Shown one piece after another: positions 40,882-49,182 of a stretch of DNA of 64,000 bases. The DNA is taken from positions 49,183 through 113,182 of the forward strand of contig JAFVSK010000012.1 in the NCBI GenBank assembly GCA_017503785.1. Reading direction: 5' to 3'. The notes below the pieces were generated by a model, which saw only the letters and a list, made by a program, of their open reading frames with translations, was not told where the DNA came from and ran no database searches. This stretch comes from Clostridia bacterium (lineage in GTDB: Bacteria; Bacillota; Clostridia; Oscillospirales; Acutalibacteraceae). Made by a program: the position numbers and the translations under genes. Every line of letters begins with the position of its first letter. Positions within the stretch are counted from its first letter, which is position 1.

Positions 40882-42387
40882 TTATCGGTTACGTAGCAAG
40901 AAACCGCCGGGCTTTGCACCCGTGTACACGGCGTTCTCGGCAACGATCTGACCGTTCAAGATCACGTACGACAGCCCTTCGGCGCGTTTGGTGCAATCAA
41001 CAAAATCGGCACGGTCGATAATCGTATCTTCATCAAAAATACAGATATCGGCATCAAAGCCCTCCACCAAAAGGCCCTTGTTTTTCAGTTCGTACACCGC
41101 CGCAGGCATGGCTGTCATTTTACGGATCATTTCAGGCAGTGTGGTAACCTTGCGTTCTCTCACGTACCGTCCGAGAACACGAGGGAAAGCACCGCGCAAA
41201 CGCGGATGATAGGTTGTTAAGTGACGAGCTACGCCCGAATCGGTACAAAGCATGGCACGAGGATGCGCCATAACGCGCTCAATATCCTCTTCCGACATCG
41301 AGAAAAACGCCGCCGAACAGGTCAGCTCTGTTTCGATAAGAACATCCATTGCCGCATCGTAATGCGATTTTCCTTGTTCCTCAGCAATTTCGGAAATGCG
41401 CTTTCCCTCATACTGCGGGCATGCTGTGCACGAGGTAATCATGACTGCATGTAAATCATCACCAAAGATTTTACGGGTAATGGCGCAGATCTCCTCACGC
41501 TTTTCCTTGTTTTCCAACAGCGCGATGATCTCCTTGTCGGGGTAGGCGCGATACTGTGTGGGCACAAGGAACGCCACCAGCGACGTCCCCGATGCAGGGT
41601 ACGGATATACGTCGCAATACACGTCGATTCCTTCTTCGTTGGCAGCGTCGATCAATGCGAGCGTTTTGGCCGTTTTGCCCCAGTTTTTCGGCTGGCTGGA
41701 TTTATGGTGCGAGATCACACCGCGCACGCCGGCTTCACGCAGAACGGTGATAAACTCCTCCACCGATTCTACCACGCGATCGCCTTCGTCGCGGATATGG
41801 GCAGCAATAACGCCGTGATATTCCGCCACCACCTTAGCGAGTGCGATAAGCTCCGGTAACTGCGCGTAGTTACCGGGCGAATAGTACAGGCCGAACGACA
41901 TACCGGCAGCACCGTGCTCCAGCGCATCGCGAAGCAGCGCTTTCATGGTTTCCAGTTCAGCCTCAGTGGGCGCACGATTCTCTCTTCCCATGGCCATTTT
42001 GCGCAACGAGCTGTGACCGACAAGCATGACCACATTGGAACCAAGTGCCAGATCCTTCTTGTCTTCCAACAACGCCCCCATCGTGGTATAACCGTCTTGA
42101 TTCGGTGCGACAGAGGAACCGCACTGACCGGCAACCGAGGTGGTGATCCCCTGCTCGGCTTTTTCGATCAGCTCAGGATGCGTAAGCAGTGCCGTATCCG
42201 CATGGCTGTGAGAATCAATAAATCCGGGTGTGACCACCAAGCCGGCGGCATCAATCACGCGGCTTGTTTCGCCCAATTCTCTTCCGATGCGAGCGATTTT
42301 ACCGTCTTTTACCGCAATATCCGAACGATAGTACGGACTGCCGGTACCGTCGATTATTTTGCCGTTTTTGATAATCAGATCATACAT
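40882..42387 (-). CDS. N-acyl-D-amino-acid deacylase (D-aminoacylase)
   Basis: 501 residues, amidohydrolase superfamily with two-part beta sandwich. Metal ligands in PGFIDSHSHADTAL near 58; further family blocks VAGQCGSSVAP, SFGLYYSPGNYA near 173, HIRDEGDRV near 208, SHHKSS near 235 and CTDSGVARHLTTYHPR near 375. It releases D-amino acids from N-acyl forms, possibly from peptidoglycan. The ATG at 42387 follows GGAGG by eight bases. It is upstream of ktrBA by 35 bases and may be cotranscribed. Confidence 0.9.
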   Translation of the reverse strand: MYDLIIKNGKIIDGTGSPYYRSDIAVKDGKIARIGRELGETSRVIDAAGLVVTPGFIDSHSHADTALLTHPELIEKAEQGITTSVAGQCGSSVAPNQDGYTTMGALLEDKKDLALGSNVVMLVGHSSLRKMAMGRENRAPTEAELETMKALLRDALEHGAAGMSFGLYYSPGNYAQLPELIALAKVVAEYHGVIAAHIRDEGDRVVESVEEFITVLREAGVRGVISHHKSSQPKNWGKTAKTLALIDAANEEGIDVYCDVYPYPASGTSLVAFLVPTQYRAYPDKEIIALLENKEKREEICAITRKIFGDDLHAVMITSCTACPQYEGKRISEIAEEQGKSHYDAAMDVLIETELTCSAAFFSMSEEDIERVMAHPRAMLCTDSGVARHLTTYHPRLRGAFPRVLGRYVRERKVTTLPEMIRKMTAMPAAVYELKNKGLLVEGFDADICIFDEDTIIDRADFVDCTKRAEGLSYVILNGQIVAENAVYTGAKPGGFLLRNR

Positions 42388-42426
42388 CTGCTTTTCCTCC
42401 CAGCCCATAGTCACTATTATTTAATA

Positions 42427-42455
42427 ATTATATATCTCCACTTTAAAAAAGTCAA
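42427..42455 (-). promoter_or_regulatory. Promoter of the D-aminoacylase gene
   Basis: -35 TTGACT (42450-42455), 17-base spacer, -10 TATAAT (42427-42432). Confidence 0.85.
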
Positions 42456-42475
42456 TAAAGCGCATGTTACGGTAC

Positions 42476-42504
42476 TTGAAAAACGCTTAGGTACTCGGTA
42501 TACT
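42476..42504 (+). promoter_or_regulatory. Promoter of the divergent lysR gene
   Basis: -35 TTGAAA (42476-42481), 17-base spacer, -10 TATACT (42499-42504). The two divergent promoters are about 20 bases apart, so one LysR site could control both. Confidence 0.8.
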
Positions 42505-42524
42505 TATAAATAGAGGTGATGGGA

Positions 42525-43412
42525 ATGGATTTCCAACAATTAAAATACTTTAAAGCCGTAGCAACCGTGGGTAAGATTGCCGAAGCCGCCGAAGCACTGT
42601 TCGTTTCCGCGCCGGCCTTGAGCATGTCGATTGCCCGTCTTGAAAAAGAACTCGGCGTTCGCTTGTTCGACCGTGCCGGCAATCGTATCACCTTGAATGA
42701 GCAGGGTAAAATCTTTTTGAAGTACACCAGTCAGATATTTACCAATTTGAATACTGCCAAGCAAGAACTTCAACAAAGCTTGTTACGCCAAAGTCCTTGT
42801 ATATCGCTTCTCAGCATCAACTCCATGATATGGGTAGAGCTGATCACCGCCTTCACCTCGGAATTTCCGGAATATACCATGGCTCATACTGCCGTATCAA
42901 TCGCCACACTCACCGCGAACGGACTTCCCGCACACTGCAATCTGTTGCTGGCGTATGAAAGTGAGATTCCTCTCGCCTTCAACGACGAGTTGGACAGCGT
43001 TGCTCTATTTAAAGCCAAACCCGTCGTTATGCTGCACAAGGATCACCCTTTGGCAGCGGAAAAAGAAATTGATATTTCCATGCTGGCTAACGAAAAATTT
43101 CTCATGTCGCACCCGGGTCAGTCATTGCACTCGCGTATTAAGCAGCTGTTCGAGCTACGGGGGCTCCCCTTTCCGTCAGATACGTTTTATTCCTATGTAG
43201 CACGGCAAAAAATGGTTTCGGAAAATTTGGGAATATCCTTTGCCTCACAAAGCTTTAGCAACTTGCTTTCCTCAAACGTCCGTTACATCCCTTTGGTGGA
43301 TCCGTTTGAACCGTGGACAGCGCGCCTATACTGGCGAAAGGATCACCCGCTCACGGAGCAAGAAGAGGCTTTTCAAACGTTTGTCAAACAATTCTACGAT
43401 AATTTGCATTAA
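42525..43412 (+). CDS. LysR-family transcriptional regulator
   Basis: 295 residues with an N-terminal winged helix (LKYFKAVATVGKIAEAAEAL ... MSIARLEKELGVRLFDRAG) and an effector domain. Start at 42525, shortly after AGAGGTGA. It is divergent from the D-aminoacylase gene and followed by an MFS transporter; regulation of one or both is likely. Effector unknown, possibly an N-acyl-D-amino acid. Confidence 0.9.
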   Translation: MDFQQLKYFKAVATVGKIAEAAEALFVSAPALSMSIARLEKELGVRLFDRAGNRITLNEQGKIFLKYTSQIFTNLNTAKQELQQSLLRQSPCISLLSINSMIWVELITAFTSEFPEYTMAHTAVSIATLTANGLPAHCNLLLAYESEIPLAFNDELDSVALFKAKPVVMLHKDHPLAAEKEIDISMLANEKFLMSHPGQSLHSRIKQLFELRGLPFPSDTFYSYVARQKMVSENLGISFASQSFSNLLSSNVRYIPLVDPFEPWTARLYWRKDHPLTEQEEAFQTFVKQFYDNLH

Positions 43413-43444
43413 GTTTTTGTTATGCTATAGTAACAACCGTATAA

Positions 43445-43473
43445 TTGTTTTCATCCTGCTATCGCGCTATACT
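43445..43473 (+). promoter_or_regulatory. Promoter of the MFS transporter gene
   Basis: -35 TTGTTT (43445-43450), 17-base spacer, -10 TATACT (43468-43473). Confidence 0.78.
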
Positions 43474-43505
43474 TAACGTGTTGTTTCAGTATAGAGGTGT
43501 TAGCA

Positions 43506-44777
43506 ATGAAAACAAAAAACCGTACGTTTGATTACAAATGGGTCATTCTGATCGTCTGCTTCCTTATGGAATTTATTTGCCTGGGCTTTTGCAGCAGCAA
43601 TGCCGGCTTGTATTTCGTGCCCATTACGGAAGCCTTGGATATTCCCCGCAGCCTTTACTCCTTCGGCACCAGTATTCGCTATATCGTGCAAGTGGTGGTG
43701 GCCTTGTTTTTTGGGTCTCTCACCTACCGCTTTGGCATCAAAAAACTGGTGTGCACCGGCTTGTGTGCGTTGGTGCTTTCGGTAACCATTCGTGCCTTTG
43801 CCACAAAATTTTATCATCTTTACGTTGCCTACGCACTGTTAGGACTGGGTATTGTGTTTGTGGGCGGCACGATGGCGGGCACCATTGTGCGGCGCTGGTT
43901 TCATCACGATATCGGCAAGTATACCGGTATTGTCATGTCGGCCAACGGCATCGGCGGTGCCATCGCGGCGCAAATCGTTTCACCTATCATCAACAACGGC
44001 GAAACCTTTGGTTATCGCAAAGCGTATTTGCTCTCCGCACTGCTCACCCTTGCCATTTCCATAGTCATTATGATCTTTCTCAAGGATCGTCCGAGTGACA
44101 CTCCCGATTCGCCGAAGAAAACCAAAAAAGCGCCTCGCGGTACACTTTGGAACGGTTTCGACTATAGTACGATCAAGCGCAAGCCTTATTTCTACTTAAC
44201 TGCTGCTATGGTATTTCTTACCGGTATCAGCCTGCAAAGTATTGGCAGCATTACCATTGCGCACATGACCGACGTTGGTTTAACTCCCTCGTTCATCGCA
44301 ACGACCACCACCGTTTCTTCGCTGGTGCTCACCGTGTCAAAATTCATGGTGGGCTACACCTACGATAAACGAGGACTTCGTTTTACTCTGCTGATATGTC
44401 ACTCCGTTACGATGCTCACCTTTGCACTGAAAGCACTGCTCACAGACTCAACGCTCGGTATGATACTGGCCATGGCAGCCACCTGCTGCTCCAGCCTGGC
44501 TTTGCCGCTGGAAACCGTTATGATTCCGTTGCTGTCCAACGATCTGTTTGGCTCAACATCCTATAACGAGGTGCTCGGGGTTTTTATGGCTATGAATTCC
44601 CTGGGTCTATGCCTCGGCTCGCCGCTGGGCAATTTGTATTTCGACAAATTCGGCACTTATATTCCTTGCTTTTGGTTTTTCTGCGTTTTGATGCTCGTGG
44701 TCGCTATTGGATTCCAGCTCGTTATCAGCGTTGCTTATAAAGATAAAGAAGCACTAACAAAAAAAGAAACAGCATAA
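43506..44777 (+). CDS. MFS transporter (OFA/monocarboxylate-like)
   Basis: 423 residues with 12 predicted transmembrane helices and the large charged central loop (SDTPDSPKKTKKAP, about 195-215). The first-half loop RFGIKKLV fits the MFS A-motif, and YDKRGLRF the second-half copy. The start of helix 1 (ILIVCFLMEFICLGFCSSNAG) resembles oxalate/formate antiporter-type carriers. Its own promoter, GAGGTG ribosome binding site and terminator make it monocistronic. Given the neighbours, a D-amino acid or its acyl product may be carried; this is speculative. Confidence 0.85.
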   Translation: MKTKNRTFDYKWVILIVCFLMEFICLGFCSSNAGLYFVPITEALDIPRSLYSFGTSIRYIVQVVVALFFGSLTYRFGIKKLVCTGLCALVLSVTIRAFATKFYHLYVAYALLGLGIVFVGGTMAGTIVRRWFHHDIGKYTGIVMSANGIGGAIAAQIVSPIINNGETFGYRKAYLLSALLTLAISIVIMIFLKDRPSDTPDSPKKTKKAPRGTLWNGFDYSTIKRKPYFYLTAAMVFLTGISLQSIGSITIAHMTDVGLTPSFIATTTTVSSLVLTVSKFMVGYTYDKRGLRFTLLICHSVTMLTFALKALLTDSTLGMILAMAATCCSSLALPLETVMIPLLSNDLFGSTSYNEVLGVFMAMNSLGLCLGSPLGNLYFDKFGTYIPCFWFFCVLMLVVAIGFQLVISVAYKDKEALTKKETA

Positions 44778-44812
44778 ACGATAAGGGCACGCTAAGCGTG
44801 CCCTTATCGTTT
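44777..44812. terminator. Terminator of the MFS transporter gene
   Basis: 16-bp stem AACGATAAGGGCACGC with loop TAA and TTT, starting at the stop codon. Confidence 0.9.
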
Positions 44813-44866
44813 ACATAGTTATACAAAACAAAAAGAACGCCTAGGCGTTGTACCCTAAAGGACAGA

Positions 44867-45004
44867 AAAAGGCCCCCTTGTGTAAAGGGGGCTGGATTTT
44901 TGCAAAGCAAAAAGACTGGGGGATTGTAAATTGCAGATACCTAACAATCCCTCCGTCAAAAATCAAAGATTTTTGCCACCTCCCTTTACACAAGGGAGGC
45001 TTTT
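44867..45004. mobile_element. MITE-like palindromic element (about 138 bp)
   Basis: The two ends are imperfect inverted repeats of about 55 bases: AAGGCCCCCTTGTGTAAAGG at the left and its near complement at the right, each itself containing a short hairpin (CCCCCTTGTGTAAAGGGGG) and ending inward at GGGGATTGT/ACAATCCCT. There is no coding capacity. As far as I recall, similar CCCCCTTGTGTAAAGGGGG repeats are frequent in gut Clostridia. The rest of the gap 44813-45136 shows nothing recognisable. Confidence 0.75.
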
Positions 45005-45136
45005 ATTTGTCTTATACCGTAGCAAGCAGGACATTTGGGCGCCAAATATCACTTGTTAGGAGAACCTAAAACCCTTAACCTAACTCAAAACTAATTTATA
45101 GCCTGTGGTGCTATCAGCAAAAGAGGGAAAACCTAA

Positions 45137-45865
45137 TTACAAGATTCCAATAATTTGAAGCAAGGTTAATACCAAGGCAGCACCAGAAGTAATTAAAGCG
45201 ACAATCTTCCACTTTTCTAAATTGGCTATCTTTTTCTGCAATTCTTCAATGAGAGCATCCTGTCTGTCATCGTCTGCTGCCATTTCTTTGATTTGTCTGT
45301 CCTGCTCTTCGTCTTGGGAATCTTTTTCTTCCAATTCTCGCTCCAAGGCTTCTTGTTTTCTAATTGTATCGCCCTGAACTCTCATTTGGTTAATAATTTG
45401 TTGAAGGTGTTCTTTTGCAACATCGTTCAAAGGTTTGTTAGCAGGTCTATTTTGAATAGCGGCGTAAATTCTTTCTATCGCTTGGTCAGTATGCACTGCA
45501 CTGCAAGCAGCAATTGCAATTAAGAATTTACTAATTTCTCCGAGTTGTTTCTCGTATTCAAAAGAGAGTTTCAATGCATCTACCGTTTCGCTAATTGCCT
45601 CCGTTGACTTTTTATTAGCCTTTTGGAGGTCTTCAATTGCTTCTTTTTTGTGTCCCCATTTTACTGGCTTTGCATCTTCGGCAAGTTTTTTTGCATCTTC
45701 GGCAGTAGATAAAGCATCATTAATTTTGGTAGAAAGAATTTCTATTTGTTCTACTTGACTATCAATAATTGTTGGCAGTGCAGTTAAATCTATTTTTTCA
45801 ACCAAGTAAGTATATCTGCTTACATTCCCAACAAATTCTTGTTCTTTTGTTATTATATTTGACAT
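45137..45865 (-). CDS. Unrecognised helical protein with C-terminal membrane anchor
   Basis: 242 residues from ATG 45865 (AAGGGTG nine bases upstream). No family recognised. The first half is helical with an Ala/Glu/Lys-rich segment (STAEDAKKLAEDAK); residues about 160-210 form a strong coiled coil (EALERELEEKDSQDEEQDRQ) and the last 25 are a transmembrane helix (WKIVALITSGAALVLTLLQI). It follows the 562-residue gene by eight bases. Base composition is clearly richer in A and T than the rest of the window. The tail-anchored layout suggests a membrane partner for the larger protein. Confidence 0.75.
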   Translation of the reverse strand: MSNIITKEQEFVGNVSRYTYLVEKIDLTALPTIIDSQVEQIEILSTKINDALSTAEDAKKLAEDAKPVKWGHKKEAIEDLQKANKKSTEAISETVDALKLSFEYEKQLGEISKFLIAIAACSAVHTDQAIERIYAAIQNRPANKPLNDVAKEHLQQIINQMRVQGDTIRKQEALERELEEKDSQDEEQDRQIKEMAADDDRQDALIEELQKKIANLEKWKIVALITSGAALVLTLLQIIGIL

Positions 45866-45873
45866 TTTACAAT

Positions 45874-47562
45874 TCACCCTTGACTTTCATCATACATTGT
45901 TAAGAATGTTTCTAACACAGCATATTCTTCATTTTCTTTTTCCAAGGTGTTGACAATATCGTCAACTTTTTTATCGGTTTCTGCCCACGTGGTTACAATA
46001 GTTTCAACGGCAGGAACGACCATTTCATATGCTTCGTTAATTGCTTCACCAGCATCTTTTGCAGATACCCACATATCTGCCTGCTGGTAAGACACCTTGA
46101 CATTCATTAACTGTAATTGTTGACCAACCAAATCTAACCGCTTGTTTTCCTTGATGCCTTTTTTTACACCCATTCCAACATCAGTTGCAACGGCAATGGC
46201 AAAACGGCCAACACCAACAAAATTCACATTCAAAACGAAGTTACTTAATGTAGCAGGGTTAAAACCGCCAGACTTGATTACCGCTCTAATTCCTGCATCT
46301 GCCATATCAACAGCAGTGAAAGTGCCAGAGGCAATAGTCATCATACGAACAACGGTTCTATTCCCAAAAGGTATGACTGTTCGCCAGTTCATTTCAGTAA
46401 GAGATTTATGTTCTTGATATTCGGAAACAAAGTGCCGAACAAAATAGAATGTACGGACAATGACTTCGTTAATGATAACAGGCATTGCTTGTTTTTTAAT
46501 AACTGCAATCTCTGTTCGCAAATCAACCTTATCAGTTGTATATTTTTTGCTTGCATAGAGGTCATTGACGATTTTAGGCAATTCTGTATCTTTAACACCA
46601 GGAAGCATAGAAATTTCTTTCAATAGAGAAATAAAAATGCCAGAAACACCTGTGCCACCACCTGCGGTGCTTTTAGAGCCACCCATATCGCTCACTATAT
46701 GTCCAAACCAATTATCGGCAACCTTGGCCAACTGCAAGATAATAGGCACTTTATGAATGTTTTTAACTAACCACTTAACCGACTCAGGAAGGTCATCATC
46801 CATATCCAGTAAGTCGTTTTTTTCAGCCATATAACTTAACCATTTGAGCACACCCGAAATAACAACAGGTATCCAGCAGGACAAGTCTTTCATACTCGTT
46901 TCTACAATACGAGGATGCACTTTTCCATCCTTGCTTGCAAAGAAACTAATTCTAAAAAACTGAACCAGTATTGAAGACACCAATCCCATCAGTGTTGGAT
47001 GGTGGGCTAAATCATCCAAGTGGTGGGTATGGGTAGAAGATATTCCTTGACCACTCCAAGTGTTATCATTGGCAACTGGGAATTTTTCCTCCAAAAACGA
47101 AATGGCACCTTTTAGGTCGCCACCGTCTTTGGGATTATACCCACGCATCTTGGCATATTTTTCTACAAATTTATTGACGATTTTATTGCTTTCGCCTTTG
47201 GCTTCTCTGAACTGTGCTTTCGCTTCGTCACTGGCATTTTCAAACAATCCCAATTCGCCAACAAAGAAACTATCTATCAAACCCGTTAAGATGCCACTGG
47301 CAACAGCGATTGTGTAATCAAGGCCATCTGCATTATTGGTTAAATTTTCAATATCAGCATTTAGTTCTGCAACCTTTTTATTGACAACGGATAACCGTTG
47401 TTCAACATCACACAGACCTTGCTGAATTCTTGCTCTGTTTTCATCATCGGTAGCATTAGGACAAACCAAATCAAATTGGATGCCTTGGAACTCATCATCA
47501 AAGCAATTATCGTCACCACAAGGCAGGTTGCCCTGTTCTAATTTTAACAAACTTTTTTCCAT
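45874..47562 (-). CDS. Unrecognised 562-residue protein of an AT-rich two-gene module
   Basis: Start at 47562, five bases after GAGGTG. I cannot assign a family. Visible parts: an N-terminal acidic region with three cysteines; a coiled-coil stretch (RLSVVNKKVAELNADIENL, about 60-80); a hydrophobic glycine-containing segment (IAVASGILTGLIDSFF); a His-rich block STHTHHLDDLAHHPTLMGLV near 178-197; further amphipathic helices; a Gly/Thr-rich loop GGSKSTAGGGTGVSG; and a coiled-coil tail. The His block may bind metal. With the tail-anchored downstream gene it looks like a two-component accessory system (defence, toxin or envelope), which is inference only. Confidence 0.75.
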   Translation of the reverse strand: MEKSLLKLEQGNLPCGDDNCFDDEFQGIQFDLVCPNATDDENRARIQQGLCDVEQRLSVVNKKVAELNADIENLTNNADGLDYTIAVASGILTGLIDSFFVGELGLFENASDEAKAQFREAKGESNKIVNKFVEKYAKMRGYNPKDGGDLKGAISFLEEKFPVANDNTWSGQGISSTHTHHLDDLAHHPTLMGLVSSILVQFFRISFFASKDGKVHPRIVETSMKDLSCWIPVVISGVLKWLSYMAEKNDLLDMDDDLPESVKWLVKNIHKVPIILQLAKVADNWFGHIVSDMGGSKSTAGGGTGVSGIFISLLKEISMLPGVKDTELPKIVNDLYASKKYTTDKVDLRTEIAVIKKQAMPVIINEVIVRTFYFVRHFVSEYQEHKSLTEMNWRTVIPFGNRTVVRMMTIASGTFTAVDMADAGIRAVIKSGGFNPATLSNFVLNVNFVGVGRFAIAVATDVGMGVKKGIKENKRLDLVGQQLQLMNVKVSYQQADMWVSAKDAGEAINEAYEMVVPAVETIVTTWAETDKKVDDIVNTLEKENEEYAVLETFLTMYDESQG

Positions 47563-47668
47563 TTCGGCACCTCGCATATAATCAAATAAGCCATATGATA
47601 CTTTATTATAGCATATTTCCTTGTATTTTACAATATAATGTGTTTATTTTGCAAATTCCATATAAAAA

Positions 47669-47698
47669 ATCCCTCTGACGATTTCTCGGCAGAGGGAT
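47669..47698. terminator. Hairpin ahead of the two-gene module
   Basis: Stem ATCCCTCTG/CAGAGGGAT with a 12-base loop, A-rich to the left and T-rich to the right; can terminate in either direction. Confidence 0.55.
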
Positions 47699-47719
47699 AA
47701 TTTTGTTTTATAAATCTAA

Positions 47720-47808
47720 TTACTTAGATTCCTTGATAGCTGCTGTGGTGCAATACATCGGGCGATAAGAACAAATTTTAGAACTGTCCTTAACAGTACG
47801 ACCCTTAA
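47720..47808 (-). pseudogene. Possible coding remnant next to the tRNA-Val cassette
   Basis: Between the cassette end and the hairpin a leftward frame reads GRTVKDSSKICSYRPMYC and ends ESK-stop at 47720. There is no start codon; the frame enters the duplicated terminator sequence. It may be the 3' end of a gene cut by cassette formation, or chance. Confidence 0.25.
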
Positions 47809-47841
47809 CGGCGTTCTTTTTTTGGTGGGCGTAAACGGACT
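47807..47841 (-). repeat. Duplicated tail and half terminator of tRNA-Val(CAC)
   Basis: About 34 bases repeat 47968-48001 with one extra T: the tRNA tail from the T-loop through CCA and one arm of the terminator. The other arm is missing. Confidence 0.88.
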
Positions 47842-47951
47842 ACGATGCGCTGCGCGCCCATGCATAACTTCGTCTTGCCAATCACGCGGCGCTTCGCTTG
47901 CGTTCTTGGAGCCTCAGTTATCGAACCTGCGGTTCTCGTCCGACGCCCCCG
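47842..47951 (-). repeat. Variant tRNA-tail cassette at the tRNA-Val locus
   Basis: About 110 noncoding bases between terminator and tail copy. It has GGACGAGAAC and AAGACGA motifs like the other cassettes but no 42-nt core and no clear antisense T-arm; instead there is a GC-rich stretch with AACGCAAGCGAAGCG. Probably a related but different type. Confidence 0.6.
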
Positions 47952-47982
47952 AAAAAAAAGAACGCCTAACGGCGTTCTTTTT
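47951..47982 (-). terminator. Terminator of the Met-Glu-Val tRNA operon
   Basis: Stem AAAAGAACGCC/GGCGTTCTTTT with loop GTTA and a T run, directly after the CCA of tRNA-Val. Confidence 0.9.
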
Positions 47983-48059
47983 TGGTGGGCGTAAACGGAC
48001 TCGAACCGCTGACCTCCTGCGTGTGAAGCAGGCGCTCTAACCAGCTGAGCTATACGCCC
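47983..48059 (-). tRNA. tRNA-Val (anticodon CAC)
   Basis: 77 bases with encoded CCA. Acceptor GGGCGTA/TACGCCC, anticodon stem CCTGC/GCAGG, loop TTCACAC, T-loop TTCGAGT. Last gene of the three-tRNA operon. Confidence 0.95.
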
Positions 48060-48094
48060 ATGTCCAGCCGCCGCTGTTGCAGCAGCCAAGGAAA

Positions 48095-48169
48095 TGGTGA
48101 CCCGAACGGGAATCGAACCCGTGTTACCGCCGTGAAAGGGCGGTGTCTTAACCGCTTGACCATCGGGCC
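48095..48169 (-). tRNA. tRNA-Glu (anticodon TTC)
   Basis: 75 bases with encoded CCA. Acceptor GGCCCGA/TCGGGTC, anticodon stem CCGCC/GGCGG, loop CTTTCAC, T-loop TTCGATT. Confidence 0.95.
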
Positions 48170-48173
48170 AAAA

Positions 48174-48250
48174 TGGTGGCTGTAATTGGATTCGAACCAA
48201 TGACACTGCGGGTATGAACCGCATGCTCTAGCCAACTGAGCTATACAGCC
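48174..48250 (-). tRNA. tRNA-Met (anticodon CAT), elongator type
   Basis: 77 bases with encoded CCA. Acceptor GGCTGTA/TACAGCC with A73, anticodon stem TGCGG/CCGCA, loop TTCATAC. It lacks the three stacked G-C pairs of initiator tRNA. A lysidine-modified Ile isoacceptor cannot be fully excluded. Confidence 0.9.
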
Positions 48251-48280
48251 GTGTACGTCCCCACTCAGGGGACGCAGATT

Positions 48281-48310
48281 ATTATATAGTATACCCACCC
48301 AATTTGTCAA
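48281..48310 (-). promoter_or_regulatory. Promoter of the Met-Glu-Val tRNA operon
   Basis: -35 TTGACA (48305-48310), 18-base spacer, -10 TATAAT (48281-48286). Confidence 0.85.
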
Positions 48311-48349
48311 GCCTGTTTTTGCAAAAAGATGATTTCTTTTTTAAAAAAA

Positions 48350-49165
48350 TCAACAAACCGTTTCAGACTCGGCAGGCATATAAATGGTAATGCAGTGAAT
48401 GGGGCAATTTTCGGCGCATTTTCCGCAACCAACGCACTTATCGGGGTCGATACTGGCCAACGAGTCGGTAACCGTAATGGCACCGTATTCGCACACTTTT
48501 ACGCACTTACCACAACCAATGCAGCCAACCTTACACGCCGTACGCGTTACGGCGCCTTTATCGTGACTGGAGCAACGCACCACACCGTGTACATTACTGT
48601 CATACATCGCAATGAGGCCCTTCGGGCAAGCCGACACACACTTCGTACAGCCGCGGCAAATGGTGGAATCCACACGGGCCAGACCGTCCTTTACCGTGAT
48701 AGCCTCGTATTCACAAACGGCCTTACAGTCGCCGTAACCTAAGCAGCCGTAATTGCACTGCCAGTTTCCGCCGTAGAACTGCGCTGCGGCACGGCAGGAT
48801 TGGATACCGTGATAGTCAAGCTTACGAGCCGTAAATTCCTCGCAGCCGCCGCAACGCACCATGGCCGTTTTATGCGCCACGTTGCCGCTTTCCACGCCCA
48901 GCAAACGCGCCGTAGCTTCGGCCACGGCCACACCGCCGGGCGAGCACAGACCCACTTTTTCGCCGTCGTGAGCCATGGCCTTGGCATAGCCCTCGCAGCC
49001 CGAATAACCGCACGCACCGCAGTTGGCACCGGGGAGAAGATCGACCAACGCTTCGGTCTTTTCATCCTTCGGCACTGCCATCAGCACGGAGGCGACCGCC
49101 AAAATCAAGCCGGCTGCCAGGCCTAAACCGCCAACCAACAGCACTGCTATTAAAATTGTATTCAT
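48350..49165 (-). CDS. rnfB: Rnf complex subunit RnfB, electron-input ferredoxin subunit
   Basis: 271 residues: an N-terminal membrane helix, the Fes-type cluster domain (GANCGACGYSGCEGYA near 47) and a C-terminal polyferredoxin with CNYGCLGYGDCK, CRGCTKCVSACPK, CIGCGKCVKVCEY and CVGCGKCAENCPIH, i.e. several 4Fe-4S clusters. RnfB passes electrons from reduced ferredoxin into the ion-pumping complex. It is the last gene of rnfCDGEAB, the order typical for Clostridia. Confidence 0.96.
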   Translation of the reverse strand: MNTILIAVLLVGGLGLAAGLILAVASVLMAVPKDEKTEALVDLLPGANCGACGYSGCEGYAKAMAHDGEKVGLCSPGGVAVAEATARLLGVESGNVAHKTAMVRCGGCEEFTARKLDYHGIQSCRAAAQFYGGNWQCNYGCLGYGDCKAVCEYEAITVKDGLARVDSTICRGCTKCVSACPKGLIAMYDSNVHGVVRCSSHDKGAVTRTACKVGCIGCGKCVKVCEYGAITVTDSLASIDPDKCVGCGKCAENCPIHCITIYMPAESETVC

Positions 49166-49182
49166 CGGTACTCCTCCCCTGC

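Noticed and set aside
45137-47562. Assignment of the two AT-rich genes as an alpha-helical pore-forming toxin pair or a named defence system
   Set aside because: Coiled coils and membrane helices are compatible, but no diagnostic motif of any family is visible.
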